64,000 bases of DNA from Comamonas sp. KCTC 72670 (GCA_014656495.1 BNCN01000006.1:496001-560000); one strand, 5' to 3'. Shown: positions 19,457 to 28,391, counted from the first letter of the stretch. Program-made: numbers and translations. Notes: generated by a model not told the origin, from the letters alone.

Positions 19457-20401
19457 CTACCCTTCGAAATCGTTGAGCGCGTCCAGCGGGAGGGGCGCGG
19501 CGCCCGTCACGGTGCCGTCCAGGTCCGTGGGCAGCGACTCGGGGTCGACCGCCGGGGAGGGGCGGCTGTCCATGGGCGTGGCCGCCGTGCGCGTGCCGGC
19601 CCCCGGGGGCGGGCGCAGCACGGGGCCCGGTGGAGGCAGGCCGGAGTGACGCCGCGCGGCCTCCATCAGCGCGTTGTGGTGGCGGTAGCGCGCCTCCACC
19701 AGCTTGTGGACCAGCAGCGGTCCGCCGGGGACGCGGCGCGCGGTGAGCGCCTGCGTGGCCTTGCGCACCGGGTAGCGCACGCGGCGAATCTGCACGCGCC
19801 AGCCCTTGGGGGTGAAGGTGAAGACGCCGTAGGCGGGGCGCAGATCCCCGTCCCGGGGGATGCCCGCGCTGGCCACGTCCGCGATGAGCATGCGGCCCAC
19901 GCGGCGGCGGTAGGGGAAGTGCAGGTGGCCGAAGGCGCAGGCCGCCGCGTCCAGGTGGCTGAAGAAGCGGCGCACCGCGACGTCATCCAGCGTGGGGTCC
20001 AGCGACTCCTCGAGGTTGCGCGGGTTGGCGTGGCAGACGAAGAGGTCCTGGCCCTTGCGCGGCGTGTAGCGCACGGAGAAGGGCAGGGCGCCCAGCTTCT
20101 CCAGCAGCGCGCCGCCCAGCTGGTCGCGCGTCCAGCGCAGCAGCTCCGTCTTCCAGTGGTCCTTCTCCCGGTACGCGCCCCCCAGGTAGTTGCCCGCGAG
20201 GTAGCAGTCGGTGTTGCCCATCAGGACCGAGTCACACCGGTCGAAGAGCAGGTCCACCGTCTCGCGCGGGTGCGCGCCGCGGAGGGCGAGGTCGCCGGCG
20301 GCGACGATGTAGTCCGGAGCCACGGAGCGCGCGATGTCCTCGAGGACGGCCTCGCAGGCAGGAAGATTGCCGTGGATGTCCGCGAGGATGGCGACCCGCA
20401 T
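19457..20401 (-). CDS. Calcineurin-like metallophosphoesterase
   Basis: 314 residues. Metal-binding motifs of the YfcE-like fold are present in order: DIHGN (8-12), GDLALRG, GNTD, VCHANP and GHLHFP. A low-complexity Pro/Ala C-terminal tail of about 60 residues is added to the usual 240-residue core. It starts 12 bases after phoR on the same strand, so it is probably co-transcribed with phoBR. The substrate (phosphodiester or phosphomonoester) is unknown. Confidence 0.88.
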   Translation of the reverse strand: MRVAILADIHGNLPACEAVLEDIARSVAPDYIVAAGDLALRGAHPRETVDLLFDRCDSVLMGNTDCYLAGNYLGGAYREKDHWKTELLRWTRDQLGGALLEKLGALPFSVRYTPRKGQDLFVCHANPRNLEESLDPTLDDVAVRRFFSHLDAAACAFGHLHFPYRRRVGRMLIADVASAGIPRDGDLRPAYGVFTFTPKGWRVQIRRVRYPVRKATQALTARRVPGGPLLVHKLVEARYRHHNALMEAARRHSGLPPPGPVLRPPPGAGTRTAATPMDSRPSPAVDPESLPTDLDGTVTGAAPLPLDALNDFEG

Positions 20402-20413
20402 GGTCGTTCCATC

Positions 20414-21781
20414 CTACCCCGTCGCCGCGCTCGATGAAGCCGCCTGGGGCAGAAAAATCGTGAAGGTGCTCCCCTCGTTGGGTTGGCTCTCCACCTTGAC
20501 CTCCCCGTCCATGGCCTGCAGGAGGTGCTTGACGATGGACAGACCCAGCCCGGTGCCGCCCATGTCCCGGCTGCGGCCCTTGTCCACCCGGTAGAAGCGC
20601 TCGAAAATACGAGGCAGGTGCTTGGGCTCGATGCCCACGCCCGTGTCCTTCACCCGCACCACGCAGCGGCCCGCCTCGCACGCGCCGTAGACGTCCACCC
20701 GCCCGCCGCGCGGCGTGTACTTCACCGCGTTGTCCAGCAGGTTGAGGAGCACCTGCTCCACGGCGCGGGTGTCCCCCACCGCGAGTAGGTCCGGCGGGAC
20801 ATGGAGTGAAACCACCTGGCCCTTGCCCTCGGCCTTGGGGCGCACGGTGTCCGCGGCGCGCGCGGTGGCGACGGCCAGGGGGACCTGGGTGGGCTTCAGG
20901 CTGACCTCGCGCGACTCCAGGCGGGACAGCTCCAGCAGGTCCTCCACCAGCTCGGACAGGCGCTCGGATTGGCGGTGGATGATCTCCACCATCTTCGGCG
21001 CCATGACGGGGTCATTGAGGGCGCCGCCCTGCAGCGTCTCCGCGTAGCCACGCACGGCGGTGATGGGCGTGCGCAGCTCGTGCGACACGTTCGCCACGAA
21101 GTCCTTGCGCACCTTCTCCAGCCGGCGCAGCTCCGTGACGTCGTGGAAGACGGCGGCGCTGCCCGGCAGGTCCTTGGCCAGCGGCGTCACGCGGACGGAG
21201 AGCGTGCGCGGGAAGAGCCCCTCCAGCGTGAGCTCCAGGCGGCTGGAGGCTCCGTCGCGGCAGGCGCGGAGCACGGCCTCGTGCAGGGCCTCGTTGCGGA
21301 TGACGGCCAGGGGGCGCTGCCCGGTGAGGGGTCCCCCCGTGGTGGGCAGCAGGAAGTCCCGGAGCGCGTCGTTGTGGCGCACCACGGTGCCCTCGGCGTC
21401 CGTCACCCAGACGCCCTCCGCCATGCCGTCCAGCACGGCGGTGAGGGTGCGCGCCTCCTGGTTGAGCTGCGCGGTGCGCGCGGTCATCTGCGCGTGGAGC
21501 GAGTCGATGGCGCCCTCGAGCCCGGCCATCTCCTCCAGCCGCTCCGGCGGCGGGGGGACGGAGGCGGGGCTGCCCTCGGCGCGATCCCGCGTCTGACGGG
21601 CCAGCAGATCCAACTGGCGCTGCAGCGTGCCGCGGCTCAAGCCCAGGGCCATGAGCGAGCCGGCGAGCGCGACGAGCGCGGCGGCGACGACCTCCTTGGG
21701 ACCGTCCAGCAGGGCGACGAGCGCCGCGACGATGAGCGGCGGCAGGAGGAGGGGGAGGAGCGTGGCGCGCAGGGGCAGCAT
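20414..21781 (-). CDS. phoR: PhoR-type sensor histidine kinase
   Basis: 455 residues. Two short N-terminal membrane helices (about 5-45) with almost no periplasmic loop, a linker, a PAS domain (about 108-215, EGVWVTDAEGTVVRHND) and the kinase core. The H-box is FVANVSHELRTPITAVRGYAETL, N-box LLNLLDNAVKYTPRGG, G boxes VKDTGVGIEPKHL and GTGLGLSIVKHL. It has the plan of E. coli PhoR, which senses Pst/PhoU state rather than periplasmic phosphate. It lies nine bases downstream of phoB. Confidence 0.93.
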   Translation of the reverse strand: MLPLRATLLPLLLPPLIVAALVALLDGPKEVVAAALVALAGSLMALGLSRGTLQRQLDLLARQTRDRAEGSPASVPPPPERLEEMAGLEGAIDSLHAQMTARTAQLNQEARTLTAVLDGMAEGVWVTDAEGTVVRHNDALRDFLLPTTGGPLTGQRPLAVIRNEALHEAVLRACRDGASSRLELTLEGLFPRTLSVRVTPLAKDLPGSAAVFHDVTELRRLEKVRKDFVANVSHELRTPITAVRGYAETLQGGALNDPVMAPKMVEIIHRQSERLSELVEDLLELSRLESREVSLKPTQVPLAVATARAADTVRPKAEGKGQVVSLHVPPDLLAVGDTRAVEQVLLNLLDNAVKYTPRGGRVDVYGACEAGRCVVRVKDTGVGIEPKHLPRIFERFYRVDKGRSRDMGGTGLGLSIVKHLLQAMDGEVKVESQPNEGSTFTIFLPQAASSSAATG

Positions 21782-21790
21782 GGGCGGGCG

Positions 21791-22471
21791 TCACGGAGGG
21801 CTGAGCTTGTAGCCCACGCCGCGCACCGTCTCGATGATGTCTCCGGCCGGGCCCAGCTTCTCGCGCAGCCGCTTGATGTGCGTGTCCACGGTGCGCGTGT
21901 GGATTTCGGCCTGGATGCCCCAGACGTCCGACAGCAGCACCTCGCGCGTCTGCACCCGGTCGGAGCGCTCCAGCAGCGTGCGCAGCAGCCGGAACTCGAG
22001 CGCGGTGAGCAGCACCTCCTCGCCCTTCACGCGCACCTGGTGGCGGGTGGTGTCCAGGCTGATGTCGCCGGAGGCCAGCACCGCGGAGGGGCCGTCCTCG
22101 GCGTCCGCGCGGCGCAGCACTGCCTTGACGCGCAGGAGCAGCTCGCGGACGGAGAAGGGCTTCACCACGTAGTCGTCGGCGCCCAGCTCCAGGCCCTGGA
22201 CGCGGTCGGACTCCTGGCCCTTGGCGCTGACGATGATGACGGACGCCTTGCGCAGCTCGGTGTCCGCCTTGAGCATGCGCAGCACCTCGCTGCCCGCCAC
22301 GTCCGGCAGCATCAAGTCCAGCAGCACCAGGTCGGGCGGATGGGCGCGGGCCTTGGCGAGCCCGCCGGCGCCGGTGTTCGCCGTCTCCGTCTCGAACCCC
22401 GCGGCCCGCAGGTTGTAGTCAACGAGGCCGGCGAGGTCCTGCTCGTCCTCGATAATCAGGATGCGCGACAT
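21791..22471 (-). CDS. phoB: PhoB-type response regulator
   Basis: 226 residues from ATG 22471 (MSRILIIEDEQDL), preceded by AGAGGA. The receiver has phospho-acceptor in LVLLDLMLPD and Lys in VVKPFSVRELLLRVKAVLRR. The winged helix has LTALEFRLLRTLLERSDRVQTREVLLSDVWG, TRTVDTHIKRLREKLG and VRGVGYKL. It is the partner of the adjacent phoR. It is one of two PhoB-like regulators in the window; the other (11116-11805) lacks a kinase. Confidence 0.94.
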   Translation of the reverse strand: MSRILIIEDEQDLAGLVDYNLRAAGFETETANTGAGGLAKARAHPPDLVLLDLMLPDVAGSEVLRMLKADTELRKASVIIVSAKGQESDRVQGLELGADDYVVKPFSVRELLLRVKAVLRRADAEDGPSAVLASGDISLDTTRHQVRVKGEEVLLTALEFRLLRTLLERSDRVQTREVLLSDVWGIQAEIHTRTVDTHIKRLREKLGPAGDIIETVRGVGYKLSPP

Positions 22472-22497
22472 GAAGTCCTCTGGGATTCCGCGTGCGC

Positions 22498-23001
22498 TCA
22501 GGGCGCGATGGACGGGTTGCACGAACCGCCGGTCAGCGTCAGGGGCGCGGCGATCAGCGGCGAGTTGTCACCCGCGTTGACTTCGCGGAGGTAGTTGCAG
22601 GAGCTGCCCAGGAAGGTGGGTGTCGTCCCCGTCGTGATGGCCTCGATGACGAGCGCGTAATCTCGGCCCACCGGCACGTCCACCGCCAGCTGCAGGCTGC
22701 CACCCGACTGGAGGGACGCCAGGTCCACCGGGAAGCGGAGGACGCGGCCCTGACGGCCCTGGCTGTCCTTGAGCACCAGCAGCGCGTCCCGCCGCGTCTG
22801 CGCGCTCAGGCAGGTGCGCTGCACCTCGGCGCAGTTGAGGCTGGAGCCGCGCGTCACCACGGCCACCTGCAGCGCCTGGACCTCGTCGGCGACGGCGCGC
22901 TCGAGGGTCAGCGCGAGCCCGAAGCGGCCCGCGGGCTCGGCGTCGGGACCGCAGGCGGGCAGGGCGAGCAGCAGCAGCGGCGGCAGGAGTCGGAGGTTCA
23001 T
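22498..23001 (-). CDS. Small lipoprotein of unknown function
   Basis: 167 residues with a lipoprotein signal MNLRLLPPLLLLALPACG (lipobox LPAC). The mature part has four further Cys (NCAEVQRTC, SCNYL, GSCNP), suggesting disulfides in the periplasm. I recognise no family. The start overlaps the end of the TPR gene by four bases, and phoB begins 26 bases after its stop, so it belongs to the same operon. A link to phosphate sensing is only positional. Confidence 0.8.
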   Translation of the reverse strand: MNLRLLPPLLLLALPACGPDAEPAGRFGLALTLERAVADEVQALQVAVVTRGSSLNCAEVQRTCLSAQTRRDALLVLKDSQGRQGRVLRFPVDLASLQSGGSLQLAVDVPVGRDYALVIEAITTGTTPTFLGSSCNYLREVNAGDNSPLIAAPLTLTGGSCNPSIAP

Positions 23002-23933
23002 GGAGGGGGAGGGGCCACGCGGATGGTGATGGGAACACGGCCCCGCTCCTCGCCGGAGGTCAGGGCCACGATGCCGGCCGTGGCGCCAATGGCCACCGCG
23101 CCCACGCCCACCCAGAGCCAGGGGCTCTTGTACCAGGGGCGCGAGCCGCTCTCGGCGGCGGCGCCGGAGCGGAGGGCCCTGGGCGCCACCTGGAAGATGA
23201 GCGGCTGGAAGGAGTCTCCCCGGCCCGCGAGCCGGCGCTGCGCCGCGTCCGCGACCTCGAAGTAGTACTCCATCTCGTAGGCCTCGGCCTCGGAGGGGAG
23301 CTCGTAGGCGGGGAGCACCGCGCGGTACCGCTCGCGCGTGCGGCCATCCGGCGTGCGCTCCTTCGCGAAGTCCACCGAGCTGTATGCCTCATCGCCGGCG
23401 CGCCGGTAGAAGAGGCGCGCGCGGGCGCCCAGCGCGAGGTCCAGGATGGTGGCCTCCACCACCAGGGGCTCGCCGCCAGGCGGGTCGGGGATGGGGTCCA
23501 CGTCCAGGGTGACGGGGCGGACCCGCCGGCTCTTGATGTCCTCGCGGATGCGCGCGTACAGGGTGCGCAGCTTGGGCGGGGCGCTGCGCGGCAGCTCGTA
23601 GTCCGGCCGCGCCTGGAGCAGCTTCTCGTAGGCGTCGCGCGCCTGGGGCTCGTCTCCCAGGTACAGCGCCGTCAGGCCCAACAGGCCGTAGAGCTCCACC
23701 AACTGGTTGTCGGTGAGGTCCGGAGCGTCCAGGCCCTCCAGGAGGGTACGACGCGCCTTCTCGAACTCGCCCTGGTCGAGCTGCTCGCGCGCCTCCGTGA
23801 TGGCCGGGCTCGCGGGGCCGAGCTGGGAGAGAACGGGCTCAGGGAAGAGGGGCTGGCTCCAGCCCGGGCGGGCGCCCAGGCCCAGCACCAGGAGGAGGGC
23901 CCACCCGCGCAACCGCCTGCCGTGTCCGTGCAT
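22998..23933 (-). CDS. TPR-like exported protein with C-terminal membrane helix
   Basis: 311 residues. Signal peptide (about 1-26, ending RPGWSQP), a tetratricopeptide-like helical region (about 45-110, EAREQLDQGEFEKARRTLLEGL, LGDEPQARDAYEKLLQARPDY), a beta-rich domain (about 140-245) and one membrane helix near the end (WLWVGVGAVAIGATAGIVAL). It looks like a periplasmic protein anchored by its C-terminus. It is the first gene of the probable phoBR operon, and a strong Pho-box-like repeat lies 57 bases upstream. Its function is unknown. Confidence 0.82.
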   Translation of the reverse strand: MHGHGRRLRGWALLLVLGLGARPGWSQPLFPEPVLSQLGPASPAITEAREQLDQGEFEKARRTLLEGLDAPDLTDNQLVELYGLLGLTALYLGDEPQARDAYEKLLQARPDYELPRSAPPKLRTLYARIREDIKSRRVRPVTLDVDPIPDPPGGEPLVVEATILDLALGARARLFYRRAGDEAYSSVDFAKERTPDGRTRERYRAVLPAYELPSEAEAYEMEYYFEVADAAQRRLAGRGDSFQPLIFQVAPRALRSGAAAESGSRPWYKSPWLWVGVGAVAIGATAGIVALTSGEERGRVPITIRVAPPPP

Positions 23934-23989
23934 CGAATCGAACCTATCAAAACGTTATTGAGAGAATCCATGAAGGCCGCCCCATGTGG

Positions 23990-24007
23990 GGTGACGGCGC
24001 GGTGACA
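23990..24007 (-). promoter_or_regulatory. Candidate Pho box upstream of the TPR-lipoprotein-phoBR operon
   Basis: Plus strand GGTGACG-gcgc-GGTGACA, a 7-4-7 direct repeat with six of seven positions identical. It is in the same orientation relative to the minus-strand operon as the copies near pst. It also lies 30 bases upstream of the yceD -35 element on the other strand, so it might affect both directions. Confidence 0.5.
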
Positions 24008-24036
24008 TCTTCATGGCGCGGACGCACGAGGGCGTG

Positions 24037-24065
24037 TTGACGCTGGAGGGGCGGCCCTCTATGTT
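24037..24065 (+). promoter_or_regulatory. Vegetative sigma-70-type promoter of yceD
   Basis: TTGACG (24037-24042), a 17-base spacer and TATGTT (24060-24065), a close match to the housekeeping consensus. The predicted start is near 24072, giving a leader of about 25 bases to ATG 24097. Confidence 0.65.
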
Positions 24066-24096
24066 GCGCGCCCCTTTTTGCCTGGAAGTAGCGTAA

Positions 24097-24699
24097 ATGC
24101 TCGTAAAGGTTGACCAAATCAAAGAGACAGGGCTGAAGCTGGATGAGCCCCTCGGTCTCGAGCTGCTCGGTGACGTGCTGGGTGGAGCTGCCTCCGGCGA
24201 GGATACCGGTTTTCGAGCCACGGCCCCCGCCACATTGAAGGCGTCGCTGCGCAAGCTCAGCGGCGGCGTGCTGCTGGAGGGCCAGTTCGCGGTGAGCGTG
24301 ACGAGCCCCTGCAAGCGGTGCGTCACCGACGTGTCCACGACGGTGCCCGTGTCCTTCACGCTCAACCTGGTGCCGGAGTCGCTGGCCCGGGGAGACGACT
24401 TCAAGGACGACGACGAGAAGTCCATGGAGAAGAAGGAGCGCAGCCAGGGCGAGTCTGGCGGCTCCTTCGAGATGGATGACGCGGATCAGGAAGTCTTCGA
24501 CGGGAAGACCATCAACCTGGACCCCATCGTCCGGGAGCAGCTCCTGCTGGCCCTGCCGATGAGCGCCGTGTGCCGCGAGGACTGCAAGGGCCTGTGCTCG
24601 CAGTGCGGCGCGAACCGCAACGAGACGACCTGCGCCTGCGACACCAAGCCCGTGGACCCCCGGCTGGCGCCGCTGAAGAACATCAAGCTCAGCAACTGA
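24097..24699 (+). CDS. yceD: DUF177/YceD family protein
   Basis: 200 residues. The family signature is visible: a conserved Cys pair in TSPCKRCVTDV, and a C-terminal CREDCKGLCSQCGANRNETTC zinc-like cluster, followed by DPRLAPL. An acidic/Lys insert (about 105-135) is longer than in most homologues. YceD is linked to 23S rRNA maturation and usually sits directly before rpmF in the same direction; here rpmF is inverted. Confidence 0.9.
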   Translation: MLVKVDQIKETGLKLDEPLGLELLGDVLGGAASGEDTGFRATAPATLKASLRKLSGGVLLEGQFAVSVTSPCKRCVTDVSTTVPVSFTLNLVPESLARGDDFKDDDEKSMEKKERSQGESGGSFEMDDADQEVFDGKTINLDPIVREQLLLALPMSAVCREDCKGLCSQCGANRNETTCACDTKPVDPRLAPLKNIKLSN

Positions 24700-24709
24700 C
24701 GCTGGGGCA

Positions 24710-24775
24710 GGGCCACCTCGAAAGGGGTGGCCCGGAACGACAAGGGCCGCGTCCTCCGAAGTGGAGGCGCGGCCC
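24710..24775. terminator. Two hairpins between convergent yceD and rpmF
   Basis: GGGCCACC...GGTGGCCC (24710-24733) with loop around TCGAAAGG serves yceD. GGGCCGCG...CGCGGCCC (24744-24775) with an inner CCTCC/GGAGG stem serves rpmF on the other strand. Both are strong GC hairpins without long T tracts. Confidence 0.6.
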
Positions 24776-24822
24776 GTCGTACTTCAAGGCGCCCGCGAGC
24801 GGGCGCTGTGTGCTGCTGTGGG

Positions 24823-25011
24823 TCAGGCCTCGGCCTGAGCAACCACCTCACGGCCCTTGTACTGGCCGCAGGACGTGCAGGCGCGGTGAGGCATCACCGG
24901 CTCCTTGCAGTTCGGGCACTTGGTCACCTGCACGGCGCTCCGCAGGTTGTTGTTGGCCGCACGGCGGCGGTCACGACGCATCTTGGAAGTACGCTTCTTG
25001 GGGACACCCAC
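24823..25011 (-). CDS. rpmF: 50S ribosomal protein L32
   Basis: 62 residues, GTG start with AGGTGAG before it. N-terminus GVPKKRTSKMRRDRRRAA is the L32 hallmark. The zinc ribbon is of the CxxC...CxxC type (CPNCKEPVMPHRACTSCGQY). Conserved gene order would place rpmF co-directionally between yceD and plsX; here it occupies that slot but on the opposite strand. Confidence 0.97.
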   Translation of the reverse strand: MGVPKKRTSKMRRDRRRAANNNLRSAVQVTKCPNCKEPVMPHRACTSCGQYKGREVVAQAEA

Positions 25012-25454
25012 GGCTCACCTCTATATTTCGACCCCGACCCGGAGCGTTCGCGCCGGTCCGGACCGGTTGAGTCCAAATGTCTTCGCGCTGTGCCGGGGTC
25101 CCCGGCTCCCTGCGCAACACTCTCTGCCTCGATATACCGGCCTGGGGCGGTCGCACAAAGGCTCCCGTACTCCATGTCCGGCTTCGGAAGGCGGCGGACC
25201 CTAGCGGCTCGCTGCCCCCGAGTCAATGTGACAACGCGCGGATGCCCGTTATCTCCTGGGCACCGTCTATCCCGGACGCTGTCCGGAGACAACGCCCGTC
25301 CTTCGAAGCCCATTCAGGGTGGGTCCTTTTCGAGAGCAGGCAGGCAGCCGTTGCCCCCCTGGAGGGTTCCTGGTGTGCTGCGCGCCGCCCGCCCCCTGGC
25401 GGGTGGGAGACCGACATCCGCCCAGGGCGCCTGGCGGGCAAGGAGCGAGTGGGG
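25012..25454. other. 443-base intergenic region between divergent rpmF and plsX
   Basis: It holds the rpmF promoter side (AT-rich TATA stretch at 25021-25026) and presumably the plsX promoter. A perfect palindrome CCGGTCCGGACCGG lies at 25053-25066 and a TATACC box at about 25133, without a good -35 element. A nine-base direct repeat CCTGGCGGG occurs just before plsX. I see no coding sequence or structured RNA I can name. Confidence 0.5.
25053..25066. repeat. Perfect 14-base palindrome in the rpmF/plsX gap
   Basis: CCGGTCCGGACCGG, about 40 bases upstream of the rpmF start. It could be an operator controlling rpmF or plsX; FapR-type regulators of lipid genes are not known from this group, so no protein is assigned. 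Confidence 0.4.
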
Positions 25455-26516
25455 ATGAGGCTGGTGCTGGATGCCATGGGCGGCGATCACGCGCCGGCCG
25501 CGCCGGTGGAGGGGGCGGTGCTCTTCGCGCGCGCCCACCCCGGCTGTCAGGTGCTCCTGGTGGGGGACGAGGCGAAGGTGGCGCCGCTCCTGGGCAAGGG
25601 CCGGCCCCCGTCCAACCTGGAAATCCACCACGCCTCGGAGGTCGTGGAGATGGACGAGCACGCCTCGGCGGCCTTCCGCCGCAAGCGCGACTCGTCCCTC
25701 CGGGTGGGCTTCGAGCTGGTGCGCGACGGCCGGGCGGACGCGCTGGTCTCCGCGGGCAACTCCGGGGCCGTCATGGCCGGGGGCCTGCTGACGCTGGGGC
25801 GCCTGCCGGGGGTGGAGCGGCCCGCCATCGCCGCGCTCTTCCCCGCCTTGAAGGGGGGAGGCCGGTGCCTCTTGCTGGACGCGGGGGCCAACGTGGATTG
25901 CCGGCCCGCCCACCTGGCCCAGTTCGCCGTCATGGGCGAGGCCTACGTGCGCGCCCGCATGGGGGTGGCCCGGCCCCGGGTGGCCGTGCTCTCCAATGGA
26001 GAGGAGTCCTCCAAGGGGACGCCCCTCACCCGGGAGGCCAGCGACCTGCTGCGCCGCTCGGACCTGGACTTCGTGGGCTATGTGGAGGGCAAGGACCTCT
26101 TCTCCGGCGACGTGCAGGTGGTGGTGACGGACGGCTTCACCGGAAATGTCGTCTTGAAGACGTCCGAGGGCGTGGGCATGGGCGTCATTGGCATGCTGCG
26201 TCAGGCGATTGAGCGGCGCGGCGGCCTGGCGGAGAAGGTGGGGGCGATGCTGCTCCAGCCGGCGCTGGCGGGCCTGCGCCGGGTGGTGGACTACGCCGAG
26301 TATGGCGGGGCGCCGCTGCTGGGCATCCAGGGGGTGGGCATCGTCGCGCATGGACGTTCCACGCCCCGGGCCCTGTTCAACGCGCTGGGGGCCGCGCTGG
26401 CCATGGCGGAGGGCGGCGTCCAGGCGGAGTTGACGCGTTGCATCGGGCGGGCAGCGGCCTGGCTGCCGTCGGCGCCGAAGGGAAAAAGGGCGACAGAGGC
26501 GGGCGTTTCCGATTAG
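25455..26516 (+). CDS. plsX: Phosphate acyltransferase PlsX
   Basis: 353 residues from ATG 25455 (AGGAG nine bases upstream); GTG 25449 is an alternative. N-terminus MRLVLDAMGGDHAPAAPVEG is diagnostic, followed by SAGNSGAVMAGG, LDAGANVDCRP and TDGFTGNVVLKTSEG. It makes acyl-phosphate from acyl-ACP at the membrane for phospholipid synthesis. It leads the fatty-acid cluster with fabD, fabG, acpP and fabF; fabH is absent from its usual place after plsX. Confidence 0.97.
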   Translation: MRLVLDAMGGDHAPAAPVEGAVLFARAHPGCQVLLVGDEAKVAPLLGKGRPPSNLEIHHASEVVEMDEHASAAFRRKRDSSLRVGFELVRDGRADALVSAGNSGAVMAGGLLTLGRLPGVERPAIAALFPALKGGGRCLLLDAGANVDCRPAHLAQFAVMGEAYVRARMGVARPRVAVLSNGEESSKGTPLTREASDLLRRSDLDFVGYVEGKDLFSGDVQVVVTDGFTGNVVLKTSEGVGMGVIGMLRQAIERRGGLAEKVGAMLLQPALAGLRRVVDYAEYGGAPLLGIQGVGIVAHGRSTPRALFNALGAALAMAEGGVQAELTRCIGRAAAWLPSAPKGKRATEAGVSD

Positions 26517-26703
26517 AGCCAGCGCCCGAAGCGTGCAGGCCGCCTCGCGGTGGTGGCAGGTCCCCCCGCGAAATGTGTTGGCGCCACCTGCCCAGGTGCG
26601 GCAACAGGGCGTCCATCTGGCGGCCTCGGGCCGCTGAAAGCGGGTCCGCCGCGCCGGGAGGCCGGGGCGCGGGGACTCCGAAATTCGAGGAGGCGGAGTC
26701 CGC

Positions 26704-27645
26704 ATGTCGAAGGTCGCGTTCGTGTTCCCCGGGCAGGGCAGCCAGGCCGTGGGGATGGGCAAGGACCTGTATGAGAAGTTCCCCGAGGCGCGCGCCGTGT
26801 TCGACGCGGCCGACGACGCCCTGGGCGAGAAGCTCTCCACCCTCTGCTTCGAGGGCCCGGACGAGGCGCTGAAGCTCACGGCCAACACCCAGCCGGCCAT
26901 CCTCACCGTCTCGCTGGCGGCGCACGCGGTGTTCGCCAGGCGCGGGCCGGCGCCGGCCTTCGTCGCGGGGCACTCGCTGGGCGAGTACTCGGCGCTGGTG
27001 GCGGCGGGCGCCATGGGCCTGGCGGACGCGGTCCGGGCGGTGCGCGCGCGGGGCACCTTCATGCAGGAGGCGGTGCCCGCGGGCGTGGGCGCCATGGCCG
27101 CGGTGCTGGGCCTGGTCCCGGAGAAGGTCAAGGCGGCCTGTGACGCGGCGGCCGAGGGTCAGGTGGTGTCCCCGGCGAACTACAACTCGCCGGAGCAGAC
27201 CGTGATTGCCGGTGACGCCGCGGCCGTGGAGCGCGCCGGGGTGAAGTGCAAGGAGGCCGGAGCCAAGCGCGTGATGCCGCTGCCCGTGTCCGCCCCCTTC
27301 CACTGCGCGCTGATGGCGCCGGTGCAGCCGCGGCTGGCGGAGGTGCTGGGCCGCATCCAGGTGTCCGCGCCCTCCGTGCCGGTGGTGACCAACGTGGAGG
27401 CCCGCCCCAACGCGGACGCCTCGCGCGTGGTGCCGCTGCTGCTGGAGCAGGTGAGCTCGCCGGTGCGCTGGATTGAATGCGTGGAGGCGCTGAAGGCCGA
27501 GGGCGTCACCCGCATCATCGAGCTGGGGCCGGGCAAGGTGCTGGTGGGCCTGGTCAAGCGCATCACCAAGGACATCGAGCTGTTCAACGTCGAGGACTCC
27601 GCGAGCCTGGACAAGGCGCTCGCGGCACTGGGGGTGGCACCATGA
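26704..27645 (+). CDS. fabD: Malonyl-CoA:ACP transacylase FabD
   Basis: 313 residues; GAGGAGGCGG precedes the ATG. Start VAFVFPGQGSQAVGMGKDL and active-site GHSLGEYSALV (Ser nucleophile) are canonical, and the His of the SAPFHCALM segment completes the dyad. It loads malonyl groups onto ACP. The gap of 187 bases after plsX has no gene. It overlaps fabG by four bases. Confidence 0.98.
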   Translation: MSKVAFVFPGQGSQAVGMGKDLYEKFPEARAVFDAADDALGEKLSTLCFEGPDEALKLTANTQPAILTVSLAAHAVFARRGPAPAFVAGHSLGEYSALVAAGAMGLADAVRAVRARGTFMQEAVPAGVGAMAAVLGLVPEKVKAACDAAAEGQVVSPANYNSPEQTVIAGDAAAVERAGVKCKEAGAKRVMPLPVSAPFHCALMAPVQPRLAEVLGRIQVSAPSVPVVTNVEARPNADASRVVPLLLEQVSSPVRWIECVEALKAEGVTRIIELGPGKVLVGLVKRITKDIELFNVEDSASLDKALAALGVAP

Positions 27646-28391
27646 GCGGCTTCAAGGACAAGGTCGTGCTCGTGACGGGGGGCTCGCGCGGCATCGGCCG
27701 GGCGTGCGCGGTGGCCTTCGCCAAGGCGGGGGCCTCCACCGTCGTCATCAGCTATGCGGGCAACGAGGCTGCGGCGCAGGAGACGGTGAAGCTGCTGGAG
27801 GCCGAGGGCGCGAAGGCGGAGGCCATCCGCTTCGACGTGGCCGACAGCGCCGCGTGCGCCAGCGCCGTGGACGGCATCGTGAAGTCGCACGGCCGCCTGG
27901 ACGTGCTCGTCAACAACGCGGGCATCGCCGTGGACGGCCTGGTGATGCGCGTGAAGGACGAGGACTGGGACAAGCAGTTGGACACCAACCTCAAGGGCTC
28001 GTTCTCGCTCATCCGCGCCGTCAGCCGGCCCATGATGAAGCAGCGCGGCGGCGCCATCATCAACATCACCTCCGTGGTGGGGGAGATGGGCAACGGCGGC
28101 CAGGCGGCCTACTCGGCCTCCAAGGCGGGCCTCATTGGCCTGACGAAGTCAGTGGCGCGCGAGCTTTCCAGCCGGAACATCCGCGTGAATGCCGTGTCCC
28201 CCGGATTCATCGGAACGGACATGACCCACCAGATCAATGACGAGTTGCGCCAGAAGATGCTGGAAGGCATCCCGCTGGGTCGGCTGGGGAACCCCGAGGA
28301 GGTCGCCGGCGCCGTCGTCTTCCTGGCCGGGGACGCCGCGTCCTACATCACCGGTGAAGTCCTGAAGGTCAATGGCGGCATGTACATGTAA
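27642..28391 (+). CDS. fabG: 3-oxoacyl-ACP reductase FabG
   Basis: 249 residues from ATG 27642, coupled to fabD by ATGA. SDR motifs: [11 protein letters not shown] (NADPH binding), NNAGI, catalytic Ser in NITSV, YSASK (Tyr-x-x-x-Lys), and the FabG-type end [16 protein letters not shown]. It performs the first reduction in fatty-acid elongation. Confidence 0.98.
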   Translation: MSGFKDKVVLVTGGSRGIGRACAVAFAKAGASTVVISYAGNEAAAQETVKLLEAEGAKAEAIRFDVADSAACASAVDGIVKSHGRLDVLVNNAGIAVDGLVMRVKDEDWDKQLDTNLKGSFSLIRAVSRPMMKQRGGAIINITSVVGEMGNGGQAAYSASKAGLIGLTKSVARELSSRNIRVNAVSPGFIGTDMTHQINDELRQKMLEGIPLGRLGNPEEVAGAVVFLAGDAASYITGEVLKVNGGMYM

